DNA of 19,515 bases from Candidatus Poribacteria bacterium. Lineage in GTDB: Bacteria > Poribacteria > DTPJ01 > WJIO01. Shown piece after piece: positions 6,182-13,836 of the stretch; the first letter of the stretch is position 1, and each line of letters begins with the position of its first letter. The notes under the pieces were generated by a model. That model did no database searches. It had not been told where the DNA came from and saw only the letters and a program-made list of their open reading frames with translations. The translations under genes and the position numbers were made by a program. Where the stretch lies: NCBI GenBank assembly GCA_014730235.1, contig WJIO01000081.1, positions 1-19,515 on the forward strand, read 5' to 3'.

Positions 6182-6209
6182 TTATTCCTGCCTCAAGAGG
6201 CAGGAATAA
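6182..6209. repeat. Perfect 13-bp palindrome between convergent genes (REP-like or terminator)
   Basis: The arms TTATTCCTGCCTC and GAGGCAGGAATAA enclose AA. No T-tract follows on either strand, so it is not a textbook intrinsic terminator. The adjoining TTTCCCGGGGATGACGAAT resembles the reverse of dispersed 'GTCATTCCCG' type bacterial repeats, so a REP-like element is possible. It lies between the convergent ends of the sigma-54 activator and the URO-D-like gene and could stop transcription from both. Confidence 0.65.
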
Positions 6210-6316
6210 GAATTTCCCGGGGATGACGAATTCTATAATTAAACATAGAATAAAATTACTAATGGTTGCAATCTTAAGAAAATCAGTGAATAACAAGTAA
6301 TATTCATTTTTTACGA

Positions 6317-7390
6317 TTACCTACCATATTTTTTATATATATTATCCAGAAGGACCTTTGCTTCTTCCTCAGAACCGCAAGACGTACTGATAAGAAGTCC
6401 TTCATGCCTTAGACTGGAAAGTATATATTCTACATCACCACAGGGACATCCTATTTGCAGACATTTTCCACCATTCAGAATCCTGGAACATAAATCCATC
6501 CATTCTCTCATGGGTTTTGCTCCGGCACCAGGAACCCATTGGATACCATCAAGGGTTTCCACTTCTAAGAGATAGTCAAGATTACCGATAGCGATAGGCC
6601 CATCAAGATGGTAAATACTGTTGTCGAGGTGCTGAGAAAGCGCAATAACATCTTCATAAAGGAAGAATTCTTTGAACATTTCCGGAGAAATTAGACCTGA
6701 AAAGTCATTCTGAAGGGCCACATATTTCCCCCGGGAGTAGGCTGGAATCCACGTTATCGAACCTTCCTGATCCCTTGATATTCTATCATAATATATATTA
6801 AAAATTTCAATATATATATCCGTAAGCTTTTTCATAACCCTCTTAATATCATCGGGTTTATCATAAAGATCCATAGCTAGTCTTCCCGCATCAAAGGCAG
6901 CTACAAGGGAGTCACCTCCACCGTGCATATCTGGAATACCAACCAGATATCTGCCTTTTGCGGTTTCACAGGCAGCGTCAATCAGATCATTCATGAAAAT
7001 CCACCATTTGTTATTTTTATCAAAAACAGGATCATAATCAGAAATGTCTTCAACAAAAGATTTTACCCATGATGTATGATTATCTTTAAATACAATTTCG
7101 CCGCCCAGATATGCAGTAAATGAATCAGGTCCTATGTTGGGCCAGAAAGACGGTATAGCATCGCCATAATATGCTGTATTACTAAGATTAAGGTCTGTCC
7201 GTTTGAGTATATATTCAATATCCGTCCACCGGGCTTCTATAGTGTCAGGAATAGAGAAATCTATCTGTTTTCGTTCTCTACGAGGTGCTGTAATAGCTAC
7301 CATAGGTCTGTCAATTATTTCTTTATTCCAAAACGCGTCAAATCGCTTTTTTATCTGTTCAAAATCAATTCTTTCCAGATGGGATTCCAT
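6317..7390 (-). CDS. URO-D/corrinoid methyltransferase-like protein
   Basis: A 357-residue protein of the uroporphyrinogen decarboxylase-like superfamily, which includes MtaA-type methyltransferases acting on corrinoid proteins or thiols. Family features are DRPMVAI near the N-terminus (27-33), GIPDMHGGGDSLVAAF (151-166), SYSRG-type loop PAYSRGKY (216-223), YHLDGP (260-265), IQWVPGAGA (283-291), GCPCGDVE (314-321) and STSCGSEEEA (335-344). H261 with C315 or C317 and C338 could form a metal site as in MtaA-like enzymes. This is not the haem-pathway HemE: the N-terminal HemE signature is absent. GGAGGT lies 5 nt before the ATG. It is a lone minus-strand gene with no corrinoid protein beside it, so its substrate is unknown. 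Confidence 0.75.
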   Translation of the reverse strand: MESHLERIDFEQIKKRFDAFWNKEIIDRPMVAITAPRRERKQIDFSIPDTIEARWTDIEYILKRTDLNLSNTAYYGDAIPSFWPNIGPDSFTAYLGGEIVFKDNHTSWVKSFVEDISDYDPVFDKNNKWWIFMNDLIDAACETAKGRYLVGIPDMHGGGDSLVAAFDAGRLAMDLYDKPDDIKRVMKKLTDIYIEIFNIYYDRISRDQEGSITWIPAYSRGKYVALQNDFSGLISPEMFKEFFLYEDVIALSQHLDNSIYHLDGPIAIGNLDYLLEVETLDGIQWVPGAGAKPMREWMDLCSRILNGGKCLQIGCPCGDVEYILSSLRHEGLLISTSCGSEEEAKVLLDNIYKKYGR

Positions 7391-7489
7391 TTCTTACCTC
7401 CAAGACCATAAATATACCTTGCTGCCTTGCATGTTATATACTTGAGTGATTCTATCATTCTCGACCATTGTTGTCAAAGGTTTTTAAAC

Positions 7490-7518
7490 TTGACTCTTTT
7501 ATTGAAATTGTGTTATAC
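7490..7518 (+). promoter_or_regulatory. Possible upstream promoter of the redox operon
   Basis: TTGACT (7490-7495), a 17-bp spacer and TTATAC (7513-7518). It lies 135 nt before the first gene. A second, stronger extended -10 promoter lies closer to the gene, so this one may be secondary. Confidence 0.4.
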
Positions 7519-7558
7519 ACTTAATGGCTTAATTCCAATTTATGTATTATATATAATT

Positions 7559-7602
7559 GTATAATATTTTTGGAACAACGTTCTATATTATACTGTTATA
7601 AT
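7559..7602 (+). promoter_or_regulatory. Extended -10 promoter with overlapping dyad, upstream of the redox operon
   Basis: TGTTATAAT at 7594-7602 is a full extended -10 element (TG-N-TATAAT) with no good -35. Directly upstream is a dyad, GTATAATAT (7559-7567) facing ATATTATAC (7585-7593), with an inner GAAC-AAC-GTTC (7573-7583). The dyad covers about -50 to -16 of the predicted start near 7609. That placement suggests a regulator replaces or blocks the -35 contact. It does not match the PerR or Fur 7-1-7 consensus. Confidence 0.5.
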
Positions 7603-7652
7603 AAAAAATAATTTGAAACGCTTATTACAATAAACGAAAGGAATTTCCATTT

Positions 7653-8135
7653 ATGGATAATCAATTCTCAATTCAGGAGATAGTAGAGATAGCGATAGAA
7701 ATTGAGAAAAATGGAGCGCAGCTTTATAAATCTTTAACCGAATTAGCAGAGACATCCCACGTAAAAGAACTCTTCTCCTATCTCACCGAAGAGGAAAAAC
7801 GTCATGTATCCAGATTTGAGGAAATACTTATTTCTCTAGGGGGTTATCAAATACCAAAAGACTATTATACACTGGAATATATGGACTATATGAAGGCCCT
7901 GGCTGATGAACAAGTATTTCACAAAGATATTAAACCTCTGGAAGTAGCAAAAGCAATTAAAACACCGCTAGAAGCTGTCGAAATGGCGATAGGGTTTGAA
8001 AAAGACTCTATAATCTTTCTTTATGAAATGAGGGATATGGTTCCCGATAATGATAAAGAATCCATCCAGAAGCTGGTAAACGAAGAACGGGATCATATCA
8101 GAAGATTATCAGCTATAAAAAATCAAATCACATAA
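7653..8135 (+). CDS. Rubrerythrin-like di-iron ferritin-fold protein
   Basis: A 160-residue four-helix-bundle protein with all carboxylate/His ligands of a di-iron site in order: E18 (helix A), E48-x-x-H51 (helix B, EEEKRH), E116 (helix C, GFEKDS) and E145-x-x-H148 (helix D, EERDHI). It lacks the C-terminal rubredoxin domain of classical rubrerythrin, so it needs an external electron donor. The family commonly reduces peroxide in anaerobes or handles iron. It is the first gene of the operon, 31 bp before the AhpF-like flavoprotein, and the disulfide/flavin proteins that follow could supply reducing equivalents. A GAAAGGA site precedes the ATG by 10 nt. Its first helical pair aligns without gaps with the N-terminus of the phosphatase at the operon's end. 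Confidence 0.85.
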   Translation: MDNQFSIQEIVEIAIEIEKNGAQLYKSLTELAETSHVKELFSYLTEEEKRHVSRFEEILISLGGYQIPKDYYTLEYMDYMKALADEQVFHKDIKPLEVAKAIKTPLEAVEMAIGFEKDSIIFLYEMRDMVPDNDKESIQKLVNEERDHIRRLSAIKNQIT

Positions 8136-8166
8136 TTGCCTTTAGTATTTGTAAGGAGGTGCTGAG

Positions 8167-9159
8167 ATGGGATCGGACATACTGAACCTTGAACTTATTC
8201 TGCCTGAAGATGAACAGGAAAGAATTTCTAATAGTGACGATATATACGACCTTCTAATTATTGGTGGTGGTTCTGCTGGTATGACTTCAGCAGTCTATGC
8301 AGCCCGAAAGCAGATGAAAACGCTGCTTATAAGTAAAGACCTGGGAGGTCAGCTCCTCTGGACTTCTGATATTGAAAATTACATGGGATATCAATATATT
8401 ACAGGAAGAGAATTAACAGATAAATTCAAGGCTCAGATGCAGCAGTTCCCTATTGTTGATATTATTACCGGGATAAATGTAGAAAAAATTTCCAGACAGG
8501 ATAACCTTTTTTTGGCTTTAACAGAAAATGGTAAAAGTTACAGGGGAAAAACCATTATTATCGCAACGGGAAAACGTTACAGACCGCTTAACGTTCCCGG
8601 TGAAAAAGAATTAGTTGGGAAAGGTATTAGCTATTGCGCAACATGCGACGCTCCTTTATATAAAGGCAAGGATGTAGCTGTTATAGGTGGGGGAAATTCG
8701 GGGATTACATCGGTTATTGATCTTAGAAATATTTCAAATAATATCTATGTTATTAATAATTCCAATGTATGGCAGGCTGATCCTGTGCTTATAGAAAGGA
8801 TCAAAGATGCAGAAAATTTCATACCTATGCTTTCCCATAACGTATTAGCTATTCACGGTAAAGATTCGGTAACAGGTATAACAGTCCAGTCTATAAAAAC
8901 AGGGGAGCAAAAAACTCTTGATATCCAGGGGGTATTTATTGAGATCGGCCTTTTGCCCAATTCCGAACTTGTAAAAGAGATTATATCCCTTACTGACTTA
9001 GGGGAAATTATGGTTGACTGTGGTTGTAGAACTGCTGTTCCCGGTCTTTTTGGAGCCGGGGATGTCACAACTGTTCCTGAAAAACAGATTGGTGTAGCCA
9101 TTGGTGAAGGAATAAAAGCAAGTCTGAGCGCATATAAATATTTATTAAGAATGACATAG
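8167..9159 (+). CDS. AhpF/TrxB-like FAD-dependent pyridine nucleotide-disulfide reductase
   Basis: A 330-residue flavoprotein with FAD loop GGGSAG (33-38), redox pair CATCD (C157, C160), nucleotide loop GGGNSG (174-179) and the second FAD motif GAGD (296-299). The HRRDRLR motif that recognises the NADPH phosphate is missing; the equivalent region is VINNSNVWQADPVLIERI, which resembles the NADH-using AhpF pattern (AD-x-VL). The C-terminal third (IEIGLLPNSEL, GDVTTVPEKQI, GEGIKASLSAYKYL) is also AhpF-like. So it is probably an NADH:disulfide reductase corresponding to the C-terminal part of AhpF. An N-terminal extension of about 25 acidic residues precedes the FAD fold. GGAGGT lies 6 nt before the ATG. 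The AhpF N-terminal module seems to be supplied by the next gene, 12 bp downstream. Confidence 0.88.
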   Translation: MGSDILNLELILPEDEQERISNSDDIYDLLIIGGGSAGMTSAVYAARKQMKTLLISKDLGGQLLWTSDIENYMGYQYITGRELTDKFKAQMQQFPIVDIITGINVEKISRQDNLFLALTENGKSYRGKTIIIATGKRYRPLNVPGEKELVGKGISYCATCDAPLYKGKDVAVIGGGNSGITSVIDLRNISNNIYVINNSNVWQADPVLIERIKDAENFIPMLSHNVLAIHGKDSVTGITVQSIKTGEQKTLDIQGVFIEIGLLPNSELVKEIISLTDLGEIMVDCGCRTAVPGLFGAGDVTTVPEKQIGVAIGEGIKASLSAYKYLLRMT

Positions 9160-9171
9160 GAGGAATTTATT

Positions 9172-9813
9172 ATGGGCCTAATTAAAGAATCCCAACAAGA
9201 ACAATTGAAGGAAAAATTTAAAGACCTTGATGAAAAAATAAAACTGATAGTATTTACACAGGAGATGGAATGTCAATATTGTCGGGAGACCAGAGGTCTT
9301 ATGGAGGATCTGGCGGATCTGGCGGATAAAATAGATATAGAAGTCTATGATTTCGTAAATGATAAGGAAAAAGTAGAAGAATACAATATAGATAAAATAC
9401 CAGCGACAGTAGTTGAGGGTGAAAAAGACTATGGAGTAAGGTTTTATGGTATACCTGCCGGATATGAATTTACATCCCTGGTTGCCACTATTATGAATAT
9501 ATCCAGCAGTGAATCCGAGCTTTCAGAAAAAACAATTGAAGAACTAAAGAAGATTGATAAACCATTAAATATTGATATATTTGTTACATTAACATGCCCA
9601 TACTGTCCAAATGCAGTAGAGATAGCCCATAAGCTTGCAAAAGAAAATGATTTTATCAAATCAAATATGATCGAATCATCAGAATTTCCTGAACTTATGC
9701 AAAAGAACAATATAACATCTGTTCCTACTGTTGTCGTTAATAATGATATGAACTTTCCCGGTAATTTACCGGAAAAGGAATTTGTTGATAACCTTATAAA
9801 AGCTGTTACTTGA
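9172..9813 (+). CDS. Glutaredoxin-like protein disulfide oxidoreductase (two thioredoxin folds)
   Basis: A 213-residue protein with two tandem thioredoxin folds. Each has a CxxC active site, CQYC (34-37) and CPYC (142-145), and a cis-proline further on, KIPATV (P77) and SVPTVV (P185). This is the PDO architecture, related to the N-terminal domain of AhpF, except that AhpF keeps only one active CxxC. No signal peptide, so it acts in the cytoplasm. AGGAGGA precedes the ATG, 12 bp after the flavoprotein stop, so the two are cotranscribed. The likely electron path is NADH, the flavoprotein, this protein, then a peroxidase or cellular disulfides. No peroxiredoxin gene lies in the window; the rubrerythrin-like protein is a candidate acceptor. 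Confidence 0.9.
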   Translation: MGLIKESQQEQLKEKFKDLDEKIKLIVFTQEMECQYCRETRGLMEDLADLADKIDIEVYDFVNDKEKVEEYNIDKIPATVVEGEKDYGVRFYGIPAGYEFTSLVATIMNISSSESELSEKTIEELKKIDKPLNIDIFVTLTCPYCPNAVEIAHKLAKENDFIKSNMIESSEFPELMQKNNITSVPTVVVNNDMNFPGNLPEKEFVDNLIKAVT

Positions 9814-9900
9814 TATTGATTTTTAATCCGGGTTTAGTAGAGAATCGACTTTCTTTATTTCACTTAAAAAATCTGAAATGTAAAAAGGAGAAGAAAGCAA

Positions 9901-10143
9901 ATGGCAGACCTTAAGAAATTCACTTTAGAAGAACTTGCCGAATATAACGGTCAGGATGGTAAACCGGCTTACATTGCTTATAAAGGCAAGGTATATGATG
10001 TAAGTGAAAGCTGGTTATGGGAAGATGGTGATCATCAAGGGCTTCATGAAGCCGGTAAAGACCTGACCGATGAAATTGACGATGCACCCCATGAAGAAGA
10101 CTCCCTGGAAGATTTACCAGTTGTAGGTACACTCGAGGAATAA
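9901..10143 (+). CDS. Small cytochrome b5-like haem-binding domain protein
   Basis: An 80-residue acidic single-domain protein of the cytochrome b5-like haem/steroid-binding family. Visible family pattern: FTLEELAEYNGQDGKPAYIAY (7-27), KVYDVS (30-35), DHQGLHEAGKDLT (44-56) and APHEEDSLEDLPVVGTL (62-78). H45 or H49 and H64 are candidate axial ligands. There is no membrane segment or signal peptide, so it should be cytoplasmic. It follows the disulfide oxidoreductase after an 87-bp gap and precedes the phosphatase fusion by 4 bp, so tight coupling is to the phosphatase. Haem binding would let it act as an electron carrier or ligand sensor; which of these is not evident. AAGGAG precedes the ATG by 10 nt. 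Confidence 0.85.
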   Translation: MADLKKFTLEELAEYNGQDGKPAYIAYKGKVYDVSESWLWEDGDHQGLHEAGKDLTDEIDDAPHEEDSLEDLPVVGTLEE

Positions 10144-10147
10144 ATTA

Positions 10148-11242
10148 ATGAATATATTTGATGCTATCAAAGTAGCAATACGTTCTGAGATTGGCGCACA
10201 GAAGATGTATACCAGATTAGCTGAAGAAACCTCTGATGAAGAAGCAAAAGCCCTCTTTAGCTATCTGGAAAGATACGAAGAAATGCACCAGAGTTTTCTG
10301 GAAGCTGAACGAACAGCACTAGCCGCTGCAAAAAATGATGGAGGTGGAAGGCCTTCACACTGGCTGAAAATCCTTCATGATGAAATAAACGAGCAAACTG
10401 GTGAAAATAATGAATCAGTGGATCAGGTTTATCTGGATTTAGCTGCAACAAAAGGTATTGCCCAGATATTAAAAAACGCCAATGATGAATTACAAAACAA
10501 GCAAGCCCGTTACGAGCAGGAGCTTTCTATTGCAGCCGATATCCAGAACAAGCTCTTACCCCAGAATATACCTCAGAGTACCGGACTTCAGATAGCAGCA
10601 TCTAATATAATGGCAAGATCTGTAGGTGGCGATTATTATGACTTTGTTATGGATAATCATGGTCGTCTCGCTTTAGTAGTAGCCGATACAATGGGTAAAG
10701 GCATTCCCGCCGCCCTTCTTATGACTAATATCAGAGCAATATGGCGCAGTTTTGCCAATATGAATTTTGAATCACCAGGACAAACACTTGAAATGATAAA
10801 TCGCTCAGGTTATGAAGATATGAAAGCCGCTGAGGCTTTTATAACTATGTTTAACGCCACCTACGATCCTATTAACTGCAATTTTATTTACTCCGGTGCA
10901 GGTCACAACCCACCTATTTACTTACCTGCATCCAGCAAAGAATGTATACAACTGGAAGAAGGGGGATTACCTGTAGGTATTTTCCCTGAGACTGATTTTC
11001 CATCTGATGGCTTTAAATTACATGATAACGATATTATCGTTATATATACCGATGGAGTTGTTGAAGCTACTAATAAAAACGGAGTAGTATTTGGTTACGA
11101 AAGGTTATGTGATATTCTGTATTCCCAACAGTTTACCTGTGCCCAGGATATAAGCGATGCCATACACTCAGAATTATATTCTTACACAGAAGGTTCAGAG
11201 CAAGCTGATGATATAACTCTTGTAGTTCTTAGAAAGTCTTAA
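10148..11242 (+). CDS. Half-ferritin (di-iron type) domain fused to SpoIIE/RsbU-type PP2C phosphatase
   Basis: A 364-residue fusion. Residues 1-60 are two ferritin-like helices. They align without gaps to the first half of the rubrerythrin-like protein at 7653, sharing the LFSYL block, and keep E14, E44 and H47 at the ligand positions (E18, E48, H51 there). Residues 100-137 are a probable coiled coil (ELQNKQARYEQELSIAADIQ) leading into a PP2C-like SpoIIE domain (about 138-364). Its metal-binding acidic residues are present: GGDYYDF (D162), VADTMGKGIPAALL (D180), YTDGVVEA (D302) and ADDITLVVL (D354/D355). Such phosphatases act on anti-anti-sigma (STAS) or similar phosphoproteins. A half-bundle would have to dimerise to build a di-iron site. 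The gene starts 4 bp after the cytochrome-b5-like gene, with GAGG upstream. No anti-sigma or STAS partner is visible nearby. Confidence 0.88.
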   Translation: MNIFDAIKVAIRSEIGAQKMYTRLAEETSDEEAKALFSYLERYEEMHQSFLEAERTALAAAKNDGGGRPSHWLKILHDEINEQTGENNESVDQVYLDLAATKGIAQILKNANDELQNKQARYEQELSIAADIQNKLLPQNIPQSTGLQIAASNIMARSVGGDYYDFVMDNHGRLALVVADTMGKGIPAALLMTNIRAIWRSFANMNFESPGQTLEMINRSGYEDMKAAEAFITMFNATYDPINCNFIYSGAGHNPPIYLPASSKECIQLEEGGLPVGIFPETDFPSDGFKLHDNDIIVIYTDGVVEATNKNGVVFGYERLCDILYSQQFTCAQDISDAIHSELYSYTEGSEQADDITLVVLRKS

Positions 11243-11281
11243 AATTATTGGTTTTTCTGTGTTTAGTAGTGTGGTGATAAT

Positions 11282-12676
11282 TTACATAATAAAGCTGCAA
11301 GGAATATTCATCAATTTAGCCATCTTTTGGATTTTGTTACCAAATCTGCCATAAACCAAAGCCTGATGATGGGAGCCACCTTCCATGCTAAATTTAGTAA
11401 GAAAATCACATAGATTTCCATCAGGTGAAAATTTATAATGTGGTCTTGGTATAGTAGGTATTGGTGGGAAGTCCGGTACACTTCCTTCCGCCACTATTAG
11501 CTTCAGCCGGCCTTCAGATAGTGTAGTCAAACTTACCAGGGTTACGTCACCCGGTTCCAGGGAAAAAGTCAACATAGCGGCAGGAACAGGCAGATCACTA
11601 ATACCAAGGGAACTGGCCACCAGCTCTACAGGTCTGTCTTTACGTGCTAGCTTCCAGTTACCTTCACCCATATGACTCATCAAAGCAGAATTACCGCCAA
11701 AGTCCATGGTAAACATTTCGGTAAAATTGGCCTCACCAACCAACTGGTGCATCATGGTAACAGCAGCGGCGCTGGTAACATCACCTTCCCCACCGTAACC
11801 ATAACCCTCACCAATAAGTTTGGACGCTGCCAGAAACGGTAATGTTTTCAGGCGACCATCTTCTTCGATGGCTGTAAAATGAGATGCCATGGCGTGCATA
11901 TTCCTTTCCTGCATTATATTTCGTAAGGCCCATTCCAACCGAGAGCCTGTTTCATGTATCTCCGGTGTAACATCCGGATGTACCGTAAACATTTCTTTAT
12001 CCTGCTTCATCTGGTTTGCTATTTCTCCTTTCGGTGCTTTTTCAACCCTTTTTGCCACCAGCTTCATGGGTATACGTTGAACTTCAACACCTATCTGGGC
12101 CATAAAAGCAGTCTCATCAATGGCAAAATCACCCATTTGCTCCATAGGATAACCCAAAAGACCAATACATACTTTTTGCATAAAAGCCGCTGTTCTGGCA
12201 GCATCACACCAATCCCTAAGCTCTTTCTGTGTATTAGTATCTTTATAATGACCAGTCAGTATATTAAATTCTTTACCAGAACGAAGCAAAACATTGGCCA
12301 GGTCCTGAACCCCATGCATACCATGATTTTTTAGTGTTACATCAGGTCCCGTATCATGAGTAATGGCATATTCCTTTTGAGTATTAAAAATCAATACAGG
12401 TAATCGTGTTCGATTCAATGCAGGAAGAGCAACGTGGCTGGGTGCATAGCTGAGTAATACCACCATCAGTATATCCACATTATCACTTTCAAAGTTTGCT
12501 ACAGTCGCATTGACCATCTCTCTAGTATTACAGATTCCTGGAAATATAACATCAGCAAATGGTGACATTTCTTTTACAATTTCATTACCAAATTTATTTA
12601 AAGCAGGTTTAAGTTCAGGAAAACGATCATAAAGCTTAAACATCAAACCCAAAAATCCAACACGTGCTTTTTGCAT
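11282..12676 (-). CDS. L-arabinose/L-fucose isomerase-family protein
   Basis: A 464-residue protein with the two-domain fold of the AraA/FucI sugar isomerase superfamily, which interconverts aldoses and ketoses with a divalent metal. Candidate metal-site residues lie in GYGYGGEGD (E297), TEMFTMDFG (E320 or D325), MSHMGEGN (H335) and EGGSHHQAL (H436/H437), in the order seen in arabinose isomerases. It is too divergent to call araA, and no ribulokinase or epimerase gene is adjacent. AGGAG lies 7 nt before the ATG. It stands alone on the minus strand, convergent with the phosphatase fusion (only 39 bp apart) and divergent from trxB. The substrate is probably a pentose or deoxyhexose but is not determined. 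Confidence 0.82.
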   Translation of the reverse strand: MQKARVGFLGLMFKLYDRFPELKPALNKFGNEIVKEMSPFADVIFPGICNTREMVNATVANFESDNVDILMVVLLSYAPSHVALPALNRTRLPVLIFNTQKEYAITHDTGPDVTLKNHGMHGVQDLANVLLRSGKEFNILTGHYKDTNTQKELRDWCDAARTAAFMQKVCIGLLGYPMEQMGDFAIDETAFMAQIGVEVQRIPMKLVAKRVEKAPKGEIANQMKQDKEMFTVHPDVTPEIHETGSRLEWALRNIMQERNMHAMASHFTAIEEDGRLKTLPFLAASKLIGEGYGYGGEGDVTSAAAVTMMHQLVGEANFTEMFTMDFGGNSALMSHMGEGNWKLARKDRPVELVASSLGISDLPVPAAMLTFSLEPGDVTLVSLTTLSEGRLKLIVAEGSVPDFPPIPTIPRPHYKFSPDGNLCDFLTKFSMEGGSHHQALVYGRFGNKIQKMAKLMNIPCSFIM

Positions 12677-12783
12677 ATTAAAACTCCTGGTAAATATAAG
12701 ATGAAAAAGAATATAACATAATAAGCAATAGTAACTGAAATGCTTTGGATTGTCAATTCCATATTACGGTTGAATGAAAATGA

Positions 12784-12812
12784 TTGAAATAATGTAGAAT
12801 TTTTGGTAATAT
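12784..12812 (+). promoter_or_regulatory. Putative promoter of trxB
   Basis: TTGAAA (12784-12789), 17-bp spacer, TAATAT (12807-12812). It is in the divergent gap between the isomerase and trxB, about 63 bp before the trxB start codon. Confidence 0.4.
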
Positions 12813-12874
12813 TTCGTTGAATATGTAATAATTCATAAATACAGATAAATTCATATAGGGAAGGAAAAGCAATA

Positions 12875-13822
12875 ATGTCAGAGACATATGACTTGGCGAT
12901 AATCGGCGGTGGACCGGCTGGTCTTACTGCTGGTATATATGGAGCAAGGGCTGGTTTAAGCACTATAATACTTGAAAAACTTACACCGGGAGGACAGGTT
13001 GTTACTACCGATGTTGTAGAGAATTATCCCGGATTTACTGAACCTATAACAGGTTATGAATTGATGGAAAAAATGCTGAATCAGGCCAGTAAATTTGGAG
13101 TTGAAATCAAAAGCGCTGATGTTAAATCTTTAGATATTAATCATAATGACAATGAAATACATGCAGTATTTGATGATGGTAAAACAAACGCTCTTTCTGT
13201 CATAATTGCATCAGGTGCAGAACATAGACGTCTGGATATTCCCGGTGAAAACCGTTTCTGGGGTAGTGGTGTTTCATGCTGTGCTACCTGTGATGGTATG
13301 TTCTACAGGGATAAGGAAGTTGTAGTTGTGGGTGGTGGCGATACAGCTATAAAGGAATCTATATTCCTTACAAAATTTGCATCAAAAATTACTATTATCC
13401 ATCGACGCGATAGACTTCGGGCAACGAAAGTCCTGCAAGATGAGATATTCAAGATGGGTGATAAGGTAAATTTTGCATGGAAAACTGTGGTAAAAGAGGT
13501 TATGGGTGATGCACATGTAGAGGCTGTAAGGCTTGAAAATGTTGATACTAACGAGGAGCGTATTCTGGAATGTGATGGAGTTTTTGTCTTTGTGGGTTTC
13601 AATCCCAACACAGAATTTGCCAGGGGAGTTGTGGATACAGATAAAAAGGGATACATAATAACAAATGATGATATGGCCACATCCGTTCCGGGAATATATG
13701 CCTGTGGAGATGCCCGGAAGAAACTTCTCAGGCAGATCATAACTGCCTGCGGAGAAGGTGCAACAGCCGCATATTCCGCCCAGATGTATGTGGAAGAACT
13801 AAAAGGTATAGCCTACAAATAA
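12875..13822 (+). CDS. trxB: Thioredoxin reductase (NADPH type)
   Basis: A 315-residue enzyme of normal length that passes electrons from NADPH through FAD to thioredoxin. FAD loop GGGPAG (11-16), redox pair CATCD (C136, C139, preceded by an extra C135), nucleotide loop GGGDTA (153-158) and the NADPH-phosphate motif HRRDRLRA (176-183) are all present, followed by the GFNPNT and CGDAR-type FAD motif. These features distinguish it from the AhpF-like flavoprotein at 8167, which lacks HRR. GGAAGG lies upstream of the ATG. It stands as a single gene between the divergent isomerase and a LamG gene, and no thioredoxin gene is in the window. Confidence 0.95.
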   Translation: MSETYDLAIIGGGPAGLTAGIYGARAGLSTIILEKLTPGGQVVTTDVVENYPGFTEPITGYELMEKMLNQASKFGVEIKSADVKSLDINHNDNEIHAVFDDGKTNALSVIIASGAEHRRLDIPGENRFWGSGVSCCATCDGMFYRDKEVVVVGGGDTAIKESIFLTKFASKITIIHRRDRLRATKVLQDEIFKMGDKVNFAWKTVVKEVMGDAHVEAVRLENVDTNEERILECDGVFVFVGFNPNTEFARGVVDTDKKGYIITNDDMATSVPGIYACGDARKKLLRQIITACGEGATAAYSAQMYVEELKGIAYK

Positions 13823-13836
13823 ATCGATGTTTTTTG

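Noticed and set aside
7553-7610. PerR or Fur box before the redox operon
   Set aside because: There are several TATAAT-like half-sites, but none has the inward-facing 7-1-7 arrangement of either consensus.
11889-12334. Plus-strand frames within the isomerase gene
   Set aside because: Shadows of the well-supported minus-strand isomerase; no ribosome sites or conserved motifs.
13303-13740. Minus-strand 145-codon frame opposite trxB
   Set aside because: Antisense shadow of an intact thioredoxin reductase with Ser/Thr-rich nonsense composition.
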